A stretch of 38,485 nucleotides of DNA, taken from Accumulibacter sp. (lineage in GTDB: Bacteria > Pseudomonadota > Gammaproteobacteria > Burkholderiales > Rhodocyclaceae). The translations under genes and the position numbers were made by a program. Below are positions 17,753 through 26,338 of this stretch, piece by piece. The stretch lies in assembly GCA_031264825.1 (NCBI GenBank), contig JAISDL010000046.1:1-38485 (forward strand). Reading direction: 5' to 3'. Position 1 is the first letter of the stretch. Each line of letters starts with the position of its first letter. A model generated the notes under the pieces. The model was not told where the DNA came from, searched no databases, and saw nothing but the letters and a program-made list of their open reading frames with translations.

Positions 17753-18789
17753 GACGGACTCCTTGCGACAGGGGCGGGGTAAATGACGACGGGCGAACGC
17801 GGCGGGACGCCGCGCGGTGAAAGGTGACAGCCGAGACGCAAATTCCCGCCGAGGACATGGTTTTCAGGAATTTCGGCGGCGGGATGCAGAAAAATGTCGA
17901 AGGCGAGCGCGTCGTCCAGGTACGAGCGCGCGAACGCGAGCACCTTGGCATGTCCCGGCGCGCCGTGGAGGAAGTCGCGCAGTTTTTCTTCCGGGAGATT
18001 CCGCAGGTGGATGCGTATCTTGCCGTTGTAATCGGGGATTTCCTGACCCAGAAAAAGGTCTTCGCCGACACGGGCGTTCGCCTGACCCACGCGGCAGCGC
18101 TGGTCTTCGGGAATCTTTGCCCGGCGCGGGACGCATTCTTCGATGTTGATGTGCGGCCAGTCGAGTTCAAAGGCGAGGTAGGCCGCGAGGTTTTCCGCGG
18201 TACGCGGGCCGAGCAGAAGCTCGGTGGCGAGCGGATGCGGGTGCTTCGTGAAACGCAGACCGGGGTAGGCCTGACCCATGATGCTGTTCAGGACGAGTTC
18301 CACCTCGTCGTCGCCGTATTCGATCAGGCGGCGGGGGTGGTTGTAATGCAGTTCCACCCGGCAATAATAGTGCGCGAGCCGATTGTTCAGAATGTCGAGG
18401 AAATCCTTGACGGTGCTCAGACCCGCGCGCGCTTCGTCGAGCAGTTCTTCGGTATAGAGCGTGGGGAGCGGGCCTTGCGTGCTGTAAAGCCCGATGAGCG
18501 GAGTTTCCAGCGTATAGCGGCGGGAAGCACCCGCTGTGGACGCGCGCGGAGGCGCCGCGCCGTCCGCAACGGGGGCTTCGTCTGAAAAACCCGTGACTTC
18601 GGACGGCGGCCAGGCGAGCGAGAGCCAGGGGACGATCCCGACGCGCTGCTCGGCTTCACGAGACGTGAATCCTTGCGCTTCGAGTTCCATCGTGAGCAGA
18701 CGCAGGGCTTGAACAAGCGAGAATCTTTCCGGGAACTCCCGAAGGGATTCTTTTATCGCAATTGTTTTTCGCCCATCCGGGGCAGCCAT
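17749..18789 (-). CDS. tssG: TssG, T6SS baseplate protein
   Basis: A 346-residue TssG. The N-terminal helix with PERFSLVQALRLL (about residues 20-32) matches the family's PYxFDFFQALR pattern, and GLYSTQGPLPTLYTEELLDEA (split at about 107-127) is the family's GxxGPLPxxxTE signature. TssG with two TssF copies forms the baseplate wedge. It overlaps the end of tssF by 37 bases and passes to vgrG through an ATGA overlap, as expected for one operon. I kept the ATG at 18789 because it gives a normal N-terminus and GGGAGA occurs before it. The length is in the usual range. Confidence 0.93.
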   Translation of the reverse strand: MAAPDGRKTIAIKESLREFPERFSLVQALRLLTMELEAQGFTSREAEQRVGIVPWLSLAWPPSEVTGFSDEAPVADGAAPPRASTAGASRRYTLETPLIGLYSTQGPLPTLYTEELLDEARAGLSTVKDFLDILNNRLAHYYCRVELHYNHPRRLIEYGDDEVELVLNSIMGQAYPGLRFTKHPHPLATELLLGPRTAENLAAYLAFELDWPHINIEECVPRRAKIPEDQRCRVGQANARVGEDLFLGQEIPDYNGKIRIHLRNLPEEKLRDFLHGAPGHAKVLAFARSYLDDALAFDIFLHPAAEIPENHVLGGNLRLGCHLSPRGVPPRSPVVIYPAPVARSPS

Positions 18790-20477
18790 TCCAGATGTTC
18801 TCCCGTTCCGGCGACTTCAAGGATGAGCCGCCCGTAATTGTTGATTGTCGTGTATCCGCCGAAAAAACGTTCCATCGCGCTGGCGAAAAGGAACATGTCG
18901 CCGAAGGTGCTGAAGCCCGCGCGGTCGAGCACGAGGCGTAAACGGCGTCCCCGGTAGAGACGCCCCCGGATCAGGCGCTCTTCTTCCTCCCCCGAAAATT
19001 TCTGGATGGCCGCGCAACGGCGGCGGTTGGCGACGGCGTGCTCGGGCGCGGCGGGGTTGTCCACGATGTAGAGCCGAAGGATCGCCATGAGCAGCGCCGC
19101 CGAGGCTTGCGGAAGGAGGTTGGCGCTCGTGTGCGAGAGGTAGAGCCAATGCGCGAGGTCTTCGTGGGGACGCGGTTGAAAAGGGGTCGGCACGGTGATG
19201 TTTTCAAAATCCGCCTGCGCGGGCGAATCGTCGGTGGGCTGGCAGACGTCGCCGATTCGCAGGGCGTTGGGTAAATCCCGGTTGCAGCAGTTTAGCGTGA
19301 CCGAAAGGACGTGTTTCTGCAGGGCGTCGATTCCGCCGGAACGCTTCGAGTAAAGCGGCGCCACCGTGTAGTTGGGCCTCTCGCCGCCTTCGCCGCCGAC
19401 GTAACGGTAGCTGAAGACGAAGGGCGTGTCGGCGTCGCGGAGAAATTCGTAGGATTGGTAGGTCTCGGCGCGCCCGCCGGGGAAAAGCCCGACGACGTCG
19501 GTCACGCTCAGGATTTCCAGCTTTTTCTCGGTTTCGTCCTGCGGTCGTAGCGGGTATTCCGTCTGCGTGTGGTCGACCGTCACCGGCTCGGCGAATACCG
19601 AAAAGATATTGCTTGCGGGAACGACGCCCAACGCGAAACTGCCACGGTCGAAGTCGGGGATTCGGTCGAAAGGCGCGGTGAGGTGAAATTTGATTTCCAC
19701 CTCGCCGTTGTCGATCCCCGGAATGCGCTGCAAACCATCGACGCGGATGAACAGTAATTGCTCGGGCATGTTGAAGTAGCGCATGACTTCCATGTACGCG
19801 CCGTTGCGTCGTCGGCTCGGCGGCATGCGCGCGTCGAAGAGCGGGAGGATATGCTGCCGCACCGCGCCGACGGGCAGCGTATGCGTGGAAGAACCCACCT
19901 TGACTTCGACGTGGTGCATTTGCCTGAGCAGAACGAAAAGGCGTTGCGCGGCCTGCGCGTAATCTCCGGCGAGGTGCAGAACGAGCGGCGTTCCGGGCGG
20001 CGCGCCGAGAAAGGGTTTTCCGCGCAGACCCAGCGCGATGCGCAAATACGGCGTTCCCGAAGGCGCTTCGATCCTGATGGTGGCGACCTGCGCGGGCGGG
20101 ACGAAGAGATCGTGGTCGGTCGAATAGATGCACGACACGCCGTTGGCCGGTCGGGAGGCCAGGCGCGTTCCGCGCGGAATCCGCAAGGCCTCCGCAAAGC
20201 CGGGATGCTGCCTGAAGCGGATCATCGTCGTCGAGGGCAGGGGGAGCATGGACTGAGGGAAGGTCCATCGCAAGAGGTTCTGCAAAAGTCTCGGCGCGTT
20301 CTGCGTCAGGCGCTCGTGAATCCGGGCGCACAGAAAAGCCGACCCTTCCAGAACGCGCTCGACGTCCGGGTCGCTTCCCGGTCCCGCCAGCATGGGCGCC
20401 AGCGCCGGATATTTTTTCGCGTACGCTACCGCATCCGTCCGCAGTGCCGCGAGTTCTTCGGCGTAGAAATTATCCAT
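18753..20477 (-). CDS. tssF: TssF, T6SS baseplate protein
   Basis: A 574-residue TssF (VasA/ImpG family). The N-terminus YAEELAALR ... YAKKYPALAPML (about residues 4-30) and RVLEGSAFLCARIHERL (about 42-58) are the family's signature, followed by PSTTMIRF. Two TssF with one TssG make each wedge of the baseplate. The start could be the ATG at 20483 or that at 20477; I prefer 20477 because conserved sequence begins there, but neither has a strong ribosome site. A terminator-like hairpin lies 44-70 bases upstream of the start, after clpV. tssG overlaps its end. Confidence 0.93.
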   Translation of the reverse strand: MDNFYAEELAALRTDAVAYAKKYPALAPMLAGPGSDPDVERVLEGSAFLCARIHERLTQNAPRLLQNLLRWTFPQSMLPLPSTTMIRFRQHPGFAEALRIPRGTRLASRPANGVSCIYSTDHDLFVPPAQVATIRIEAPSGTPYLRIALGLRGKPFLGAPPGTPLVLHLAGDYAQAAQRLFVLLRQMHHVEVKVGSSTHTLPVGAVRQHILPLFDARMPPSRRRNGAYMEVMRYFNMPEQLLFIRVDGLQRIPGIDNGEVEIKFHLTAPFDRIPDFDRGSFALGVVPASNIFSVFAEPVTVDHTQTEYPLRPQDETEKKLEILSVTDVVGLFPGGRAETYQSYEFLRDADTPFVFSYRYVGGEGGERPNYTVAPLYSKRSGGIDALQKHVLSVTLNCCNRDLPNALRIGDVCQPTDDSPAQADFENITVPTPFQPRPHEDLAHWLYLSHTSANLLPQASAALLMAILRLYIVDNPAAPEHAVANRRRCAAIQKFSGEEEERLIRGRLYRGRRLRLVLDRAGFSTFGDMFLFASAMERFFGGYTTINNYGRLILEVAGTGEHLEWLPRMGEKQLR

Positions 20478-20520
20478 GTTCATTCATGTTTCAATCCGCG
20501 TCCGTGGTCGGGCAAAACAA

Positions 20521-20547
20521 CACGGAAGGGGGAAGGACCCTTCCGTG
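20521..20547 (-). terminator. Rho-independent terminator after clpV
   Basis: A perfect 10-base-pair stem (CACGGAAGGG and CCCTTCCGTG) with a 7-base loop. Read on the minus strand it is followed at once by TTGTTTTG, so it fits an intrinsic terminator for clpV. It lies in the 126-base gap between clpV and tssF and would separate or attenuate transcription of the downstream baseplate and spike genes. Confidence 0.7.
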
Positions 20548-20609
20548 CGTGATTATCTCCCCAAAGGGAGAGGTTTCCAAGCGGAAGCCGGGTTTTGATA
20601 CATGCTCGT

Positions 20610-23420
20610 TCAAGTCAGTTCGACCACGCACTCTCCTTCCGGGCCGATATCGAGACGCGCGACGGAAAGCGGCGGCAAACCCGCCTCTTCGCGGTCGGCG
20701 GCTTCGGCCATGCCGGAAAGCAGGCATTTCGAAAGGCGCGGCAGGATATGTAGATTAAGTATGTATTCGATATTTCTCGCTCCGGTTTCCACTTCGGTGC
20801 ATCGCTGGGCGATATTTTCCGGGAGGGCGCTCGTCCATTCGAGCGTGATCTTGCTGTTGGCTTTCAGTTGCGCGGCGATTCGCTTCAGCTTTTGTTCGAT
20901 GATGTCGCGCATCGCCGCATCCGACAGGGTCATATACGGCAGGACGGTCATACGGCCGACGAGCGCGGGTTTGAATTGCGCGTTGAGAACGGGGCGTAGC
21001 GCGGCGAGCAGGGCGTCGGTATCGACCGCGTCAGGTTTTTCGCGCTGAGTGTCTTCGATGATGTCGGAACCGATATTGCTCGTCAGCACGATGACCGTAT
21101 TGCGGAAGCGCACTTCCTTGCCTTCGCCGTCCTGTAAAACGCCCTTGTCGAAAACCTGGTAAAACAGGTTCATGATGTCCGGGTGCGCTTTTTCGACTTC
21201 GTCCAGGAGCACGACGCAATACGGCTGCCGCCGAACGGCCTCGGTCAGCATACCGCCTTCGCCGTAGCCGACGTAACCGGGGGGCGAACCGATCAGGCGG
21301 CTGACCGTGTGTTTTTCCTGAAACTCGCCCATATTGACCGAGACGATGTTTTTTTCCGAACCGAAGAGGAGTTCGGCGAGCGCCAGCCCCGTTTCGGTCT
21401 TGCCGGTGCCCGAAGGCCCGGTCAGGAGAAAAACGCCCATCGGACGGTCGGGGTCTTTCAGACCGGCCTTGGCGACCTGGATGTTGCGCGCCATCGCGGA
21501 AAGCGCTTCGTCCTGACCGCGCACGCGCCGCGCCAGAATATCCTTCAGGTCGGCGACCATCGCGGCCTGGTCTTCTCCCAGGCGTCCGAGCGGAATCCCC
21601 GTCCAGTCGGCGACGACCGACGCAACGGCTTCGGGGCCGACTTCGGAAAAGAGCAGCGGCCCGGCCTTTTGCAGCTTCACCAGCGTTTCCGATGCCTCGT
21701 GCAACGCGGCGCGCGCCTCGTCTGCGTCGGGTATGGGCGGCGGCGTTTCTTCCGCCGCCGCGTTCGCGTCGGGCGGGGGCTTCGAGGCTTCGGGCGCTGC
21801 CGGCACTGCCGACGCCTCGGATGTTTCCGGGGCTTTCGACGATTCCGGTGTTTCCGACGCCGGCGACGCTTCCGACGCCTCAACGGGCGGCGAGGCGTCG
21901 AGCACGGCGTGCAGGGTTTCCCGCGCCGCAATCAGCGTGCGCACGGCGTCCTGCTCGGCTTTCCAGCGCGCTTCGAGCGTCTTGCTCTCTTCGATCGCCG
22001 CTTCGCGTTCGGCTTCGAGCGCGGCGAGTTGCTCTTCGTCGATCGGGAGGAGGTTGTCGCGGTCGCGCTTCAAGCTGTCGATGCGGCGCAAAAGCCCCGC
22101 CGCTCTTTCTTCGGCGTCTTCGAGTACGCCGGGACGCGCGGCGAGCGCGACCTTGACGCGGGCGCAGGCGGTGTCGAGCAGGTCGACGGATTTGTCGGGC
22201 TGAAAACGCCCGGAGATATAGCGGTCGGCGTAGTCGGCAGCGCATTCGATCGCGGCGTCGGAGATGATGACACCGTGCGATTTTTCGTACGCGGGCTTGA
22301 CGCCGCGCAGGATTTGCCGGGTGTCTTCGACCGAGGGTTCGTCGAGGGCGACGAGCTGGAAGCGGCGGGTCAGCGCGGCGTCCTTTTCAAAATACTTCTT
22401 GTATTCTTTCCACGTCGTCGCGGCGCAGGTTCTGAGTTCGCCCCGCGCCAACGCGGGTTTCAAGAGGTTGGCGGCGTCCGACGTTCCGGCGCTACCGCCC
22501 GCGCCGATCAGCGTGTGCGCTTCGTCGATGAAGAGGACGATCGGCGTGGGACTCGACTTGATCTCGTCGAGTACGCCCTTCAAGCGGTTTTCGAATTCAC
22601 CCTTCATGCCGGCGCCCGCTTCGAGCGCGCCCATGTCGAGACAGATCAGGCGCACGCCCAGCAAGGTGTCCGGCACTTCGCCCGCCGCGATCTTGCCGGC
22701 CAGGCCTTCGACGAGCGCGGTCTTGCCGACGCCGGGGTCGCCGACGAGGATCGGGTTGTTTTTGCGCCGCCGCGCGAAGATGTCCATCATGCTGCGGATT
22801 TCCGCGTCACGACCGAAAACGGGGTCGAGCTTGCCCGCCTTGGCCTTGGCGGTGAAGTCCTCGCAGTAACGGGCGATGAATCCGCCTTCGCTTGCGCGCG
22901 CGACGCCTTCGGCGGCCATCGGCGATGCGGCCGTAGCAGCCTCGAATTCGGAGGCGTTGGGGCGTACGACGCTGTAATCCTTGAGCGTCGCTTCGCGCGA
23001 AAAACCGTTGAGGATTTTTTCCGCGCCGCCCGCCATGTAGCGCCCCGGTTTGACGAGCACGGCGAGTAGCGCCGCGCCGGAAGTGATGCTGGCGATACCC
23101 AGTTCCAGGCTCGCGACGAGCCAAGCGTCCTGGAACATATCGAGGAGCAGGGGAGAGAAGACGGGTTTTCCGGGACTTCCGCCGGACATCGCCTCGACGT
23201 CGGAGGTCAGCGCGGCGAGAATGCGCGCCGTTTCACCGCCACCCTGGCGGATCAGCAGGGAAAATTCGCTCGCCGGGTCTTCGAGCGCTTTCAGAAAGAA
23301 ATGCTCGATCGTGACTTCACGATGCCCCATCGAGACGCATAATCCCGCGGCGTTGTTGAGGTAAATGACGGCTTGACGTCCCAGATGGTCCAGAAGGCTG
23401 CGAAGTCCGACGCTGATCAT
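20610..23420 (-). CDS. clpV: TssH (ClpV), sheath-recycling AAA+ ATPase
   Basis: A 936-residue Clp-family ATPase of the ClpV type. It has an N-terminal Clp repeat domain (about 1-150), a first AAA+ module with Walker A GDPGVGKT (227-234) and Walker B VLFIDE (295-300) followed by AHTLIGAGG, a coiled middle region (about 440-505), and a second AAA+ module with GPSGTGKT (668-675) and VVLLDE (736-741). ClpV unfolds contracted TssB/TssC sheath so subunits can be reused. Both ATPase sites look intact. Residues about 509-567 are an insertion rich in Pro, Ala, Ser and Glu in the middle domain; typical ClpV is near 870 residues. It starts 392 bases downstream of the end of hcp, has AAGGA before its ATG, and probably has its own promoter. 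Confidence 0.96.
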   Translation of the reverse strand: MISVGLRSLLDHLGRQAVIYLNNAAGLCVSMGHREVTIEHFFLKALEDPASEFSLLIRQGGGETARILAALTSDVEAMSGGSPGKPVFSPLLLDMFQDAWLVASLELGIASITSGAALLAVLVKPGRYMAGGAEKILNGFSREATLKDYSVVRPNASEFEAATAASPMAAEGVARASEGGFIARYCEDFTAKAKAGKLDPVFGRDAEIRSMMDIFARRRKNNPILVGDPGVGKTALVEGLAGKIAAGEVPDTLLGVRLICLDMGALEAGAGMKGEFENRLKGVLDEIKSSPTPIVLFIDEAHTLIGAGGSAGTSDAANLLKPALARGELRTCAATTWKEYKKYFEKDAALTRRFQLVALDEPSVEDTRQILRGVKPAYEKSHGVIISDAAIECAADYADRYISGRFQPDKSVDLLDTACARVKVALAARPGVLEDAEERAAGLLRRIDSLKRDRDNLLPIDEEQLAALEAEREAAIEESKTLEARWKAEQDAVRTLIAARETLHAVLDASPPVEASEASPASETPESSKAPETSEASAVPAAPEASKPPPDANAAAEETPPPIPDADEARAALHEASETLVKLQKAGPLLFSEVGPEAVASVVADWTGIPLGRLGEDQAAMVADLKDILARRVRGQDEALSAMARNIQVAKAGLKDPDRPMGVFLLTGPSGTGKTETGLALAELLFGSEKNIVSVNMGEFQEKHTVSRLIGSPPGYVGYGEGGMLTEAVRRQPYCVVLLDEVEKAHPDIMNLFYQVFDKGVLQDGEGKEVRFRNTVIVLTSNIGSDIIEDTQREKPDAVDTDALLAALRPVLNAQFKPALVGRMTVLPYMTLSDAAMRDIIEQKLKRIAAQLKANSKITLEWTSALPENIAQRCTEVETGARNIEYILNLHILPRLSKCLLSGMAEAADREEAGLPPLSVARLDIGPEGECVVELT

Positions 23421-23489
23421 GATGGTTTCCTTGCGGGAGATATGGAAATTATCCGGCGAGTTGAAATTATTATGACTACAGGCTCGATA

Positions 23490-23517
23490 ATTTTACTTTC
23501 ACCGGTCCTGAAAACAA
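23490..23517 (-). promoter_or_regulatory. Possible sigma70 promoter for clpV
   Basis: On the minus strand TTGTTT (23512-23517) and TAAAAT (23490-23495) are separated by 16 bases, in a locally AT-rich stretch about 70 bases before the clpV ATG. This would give clpV a transcript independent of tssB-tssC-hcp. Confidence 0.4.
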
Positions 23518-23661
23518 GTCGTCCGCCCAAGCATGGCCAGCCCGAACACTCGAATCGAGCGTCATTTTCCGTCACCCATGATCACCCGAAGAAACCGAAC
23601 GCATCGGCGTGTCCTTTTTTTCGCGGAGAACAAAAGACCATGCGATGAAGCAAAACTTCGT

Positions 23662-23682
23662 CCCGAAGGCTTGCGCCTCGGG
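23662..23682 (-). terminator. Hairpin downstream of hcp, weak terminator candidate
   Basis: On the minus strand CCCGAGGC and GCCTTCGGG pair (8 base pairs, one bulged T) around a GCAA tetraloop. The following sequence has only four consecutive T residues at some distance, so termination would be weak. Such a hairpin could also protect the hcp 3' end. Confidence 0.35.
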
Positions 23683-23812
23683 CGGAAGATAAGTCGAAAC
23701 CCCCGCGCCCCGGTGATGCGCATCCGGGGTGTCGAGGAAAAACGGCGGAAAACAGGACACGGCGCGAGAGTAAAAGCCCTCACGGTTCGCCCTGTTTTTC
23801 CGCCTTGCCGGA

Positions 23813-24292
23813 TCAGGCTTTCCAGTCGTCGGTGTACTCGATGTTGCCGTCGTTGTACGTCCACGTGATCTTGGAATAAGTGAAGCTCACGTCTTCCATG
23901 TCGTGGTAGGCCTTGCCTTCGGGCACGAAAGTCAGCGGCGTGTATTCGCGCAGGTTGACGATGATGGCTTCTTCGAGCTTGATGGTGAAGTACTTTTCTT
24001 CGGTGCCGTCGGCCTTGATGCGATAGTGGTCGAGTTCGACGTCGACGTGTTCGCCAGTGCACACGGCCCTGAAGAGCTTGGGCGAGGCGTTGTCCTTGGC
24101 CTTGGTGATGAGCAGAGGATGGTGGATGCGTTGCCCCGTGGGGAGACCGGTATGGGTATCCTTGGGAATTTCGACCTCGTGTTCGACGCCATAGACCAGA
24201 ATCTTGTCTTTCTTGTCGCCGCCTTGCGGGCAGTCGCCCTTGATTTCGCCTTGCGATTTTCCAGTGACTTTCAAATACGCGGTTAATGCCAT
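23813..24292 (-). CDS. hcp: Hcp (TssD), T6SS tube protein
   Basis: A 159-residue Hcp. The family pattern is clear: AYLKVTGKSQGEIKG at the N-terminus (residues 5-19), HPLLITKAKDNASPKLFRA (about 58-76) and the C-terminal SFTYSKITWTY. Hcp hexamers stack into the inner tube and are secreted with each firing; small effectors may ride inside. No C-terminal toxin extension is present. It has the strongest ribosome site of the locus (AAGGAG, 9 bases before ATG), which fits its high demand, and follows tssC after 55 bases. A hairpin follows the gene. Confidence 0.97.
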   Translation of the reverse strand: MALTAYLKVTGKSQGEIKGDCPQGGDKKDKILVYGVEHEVEIPKDTHTGLPTGQRIHHPLLITKAKDNASPKLFRAVCTGEHVDVELDHYRIKADGTEEKYFTIKLEEAIIVNLREYTPLTFVPEGKAYHDMEDVSFTYSKITWTYNDGNIEYTDDWKA

Positions 24293-24347
24293 GGTGAACT
24301 ACTCCTTTGCATGGAAGAAAAAAACAGGATGAAGCGCTTGTTTTACA

Positions 24348-25844
24348 TCAGGTTTTATCCAACTTGCCAACCAGCGAGAGGGTGAAATCCGCACCCATGT
24401 ATTTGAAGTGCGGTTTCGCCTTGATACTTACGGAATACCAGCCCGGATTCCCCGCCACGTCGTTCACCTCGATCTGCGCCATGCGCAGCGGGTGGCGGCT
24501 GCGCACTTCGGGCGTCGGGTTGTCCATTTCGGTGACGTACTGGCTGATCCACTTGTTCAGTTCGCTTTCGAGGTCGGTGCGCTCTTTCCACGCGCCGATG
24601 TTTTCCCGTTGCAGGACTTTCACGTAGTGCGCCAGCCGGTTCATGATCATCATGTAGGGAAGCTGGGTGGACAGACGATAATTGGTCTCCGCCTCCTTGC
24701 CTTCCTTGGTGTTGGCGAACTCTTTGGGCTTCTGGCAGGAGTTGGCCGAGAAGAAGGCGGCGTTGTCCGAATCCTTGCGCATCGTGAGCGCGATGAAACC
24801 CTCTTCGGAAAGCTCGTATTCCCTGCGTTCCGAAATGAGCGTCTGCGTCGGGATGCGGGTGCGCAATTCGCCCATCGCCTCGAATTGGTGCAAGGGCAGA
24901 TTTTCAACCGTACCGCCGCCCTGCGGGCCGATGATGTTCGTGCACCAACGGTATTTGGCGAAGCTGTCGGTGAGTTTGGTCCCGAAGGCGAAGGCCGTGT
25001 TGCCCCAGCAATAATCCTTGTCCTCGTCGCGGATCGTTTCGGAGTAATTGAAGGTCTTGGTCGGGTTGTTTTCTGCCGAGTACGGCAGGCGCAACAGGAA
25101 TTGCGGCATCGTCAGACCCACCGAACGCGCGTCGTCGCTCTGCCGGAAGGATTGCCACTTGGCGTACTGCGGCTGCTCGAAAATCGACTTCATGTCTTTG
25201 AGGTTCGGCAGTTCCGACCATTTTTCGATGCCGAAAAACGCGGGAGACACCGCCGAGATGAAAGGCGCGTGCGACATCGTGGCGACGGACGCGGTATAGC
25301 TCAGGAGTTCCATATCCGGCGCGGAGGGGGAAAACTCGTAGTTGGCGAGGATGGCGCCGTAAGGCTTGCCGCCGAACTGCCCGTATTCCGCCGTATAGAC
25401 GTGCTTGTAGAGGCCGCTCTTGGTGATTTCCGGCGCGTCGCTGAAATCGTCGAGCATGTCCTGTTTACTGGCGCTCAAGATTTCGATGCGGTTGTTTTGG
25501 CGGAAATCGGTGCGGTCCACGAGGAACTTGAGCGAACGCCACGACGACTCCAGCTTCTGGAACTGCGCGTTGTGCATGACAGCGTCGAGCTGTTGGGAAA
25601 TCTGCGCATCGAGTTCCGCGATCAGATCGTCGACGAGTTGCCCGGACACCTTTTCGCCGACGCGATCGGGTTTGGCAATCCCCTGAATGAAGGCCGCCAG
25701 CCCTTCCTTGGCCATCGAGTAGGTTTCATCCCCCGGTTTCAACGAAGTGGCGGAAATGATTTCGTCCAGAAGCGAGGTCCCGCCCGATGCGGCGGTTGCG
25801 GCATTTTCCGCCTGTTGCAACAGATTTTCGTCGGCCATGCTCAT
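24348..25844 (-). CDS. tssC: TssC (VipB), T6SS sheath large subunit
   Basis: A 498-residue TssC. Features include LESSWRSLKFLVDRTDFRQN (about residues 95-114), YGQFGG, FFGIEKWSELPNL, CWGNTAFAFG, the YELSEEGFIALTMRKDSDNAAFFSA stretch, and MNRLAHYVKVLQREN. With TssB it forms the cogwheel-like contractile sheath around the Hcp tube. It begins in an ATGA overlap with tssB, so the two are produced together. This is the conventional TssC of the locus; a divergent paralogue of 482 residues closes the cluster at 626-2074. Confidence 0.97.
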   Translation of the reverse strand: MSMADENLLQQAENAATAASGGTSLLDEIISATSLKPGDETYSMAKEGLAAFIQGIAKPDRVGEKVSGQLVDDLIAELDAQISQQLDAVMHNAQFQKLESSWRSLKFLVDRTDFRQNNRIEILSASKQDMLDDFSDAPEITKSGLYKHVYTAEYGQFGGKPYGAILANYEFSPSAPDMELLSYTASVATMSHAPFISAVSPAFFGIEKWSELPNLKDMKSIFEQPQYAKWQSFRQSDDARSVGLTMPQFLLRLPYSAENNPTKTFNYSETIRDEDKDYCWGNTAFAFGTKLTDSFAKYRWCTNIIGPQGGGTVENLPLHQFEAMGELRTRIPTQTLISERREYELSEEGFIALTMRKDSDNAAFFSANSCQKPKEFANTKEGKEAETNYRLSTQLPYMMIMNRLAHYVKVLQRENIGAWKERTDLESELNKWISQYVTEMDNPTPEVRSRHPLRMAQIEVNDVAGNPGWYSVSIKAKPHFKYMGADFTLSLVGKLDKT

Positions 25845-26338
25845 TCCCCTTTTTCTTCGTCCAGACCCAGTTCTTTCAGCAACTTGTTGCGCGCTTCGGG
25901 GTCGTCGAGCAAGGCCTGCACCTGCTTGCGGAAAGCGGGCGTATTGGCCAGCGGGCTTTTGACGGCTTTCAGGGCTTCACGCAACTGCATGAGCTTTTTC
26001 AAAGGCTCGATCTGCTGAACGAGTTGGTCCGGCTCGAAATCCTTGAGCGAGGAAAACTTCAGATTGACGGACATTTCCTCGTCTTCCTTGCCCGAAAGCG
26101 TGTTGGGTACGGTGAGGTCGAGGCTCAGGCTTTGCGCCTTCAACACGTCGTTGAAATTCTCTTTGTCCACCGCGATCGTCGGACGCTCTTCGACAGGACG
26201 CTCGTCCTTGGTTTGCGTGAAATCTCCGACGACCAGGACCTTGAGCGGAAGCTCGACTTCTTCCTGGGTATTGCCCGTCGCGGGCTTGTAGACGATATTG
26301 ACCCGCTCTTTCGGGGCTACGGAACCTTCTTGTGCCAT
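25841..26338 (-). CDS. tssB: TssB (VipA), T6SS sheath small subunit
   Basis: A 165-residue TssB. It has the family start RVNIVYKPATGN (residues 12-23), ELPLKVLVVGDFT (about 29-41) and the later FEPDQLVQQIEPLKKL (about 101-116) that mediates sheath contacts. AAGGGAG is placed 8 bases before the ATG. It is the first gene of tssB-tssC-hcp and is preceded by a 352-base intergenic stretch with regularly spaced 7-base repeats that are likely regulatory sites. Confidence 0.96.
   Translation of the reverse strand: MAQEGSVAPKERVNIVYKPATGNTQEEVELPLKVLVVGDFTQTKDERPVEERPTIAVDKENFNDVLKAQSLSLDLTVPNTLSGKEDEEMSVNLKFSSLKDFEPDQLVQQIEPLKKLMQLREALKAVKSPLANTPAFRKQVQALLDDPEARNKLLKELGLDEEKGE

Larger units (their letters stand above)
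23421..23812. other. 392-base gap between hcp and clpV
   Basis: No gene is supported here; short open frames on both strands have no ribosome sites or family features. The hcp-proximal part holds a hairpin at 23662-23682 and a short repeat CCCCGG/CCGGGG around 23720. The clpV-proximal 110 bases are clearly AT-rich and contain a promoter-like pair. Confidence 0.6.

Noticed and set aside
21183..23069. A 628-codon plus-strand open frame opposite clpV
   Set aside because: clpV on the other strand has both ATPase modules intact; the antisense frame has arginine-rich composition and no recognisable domain.
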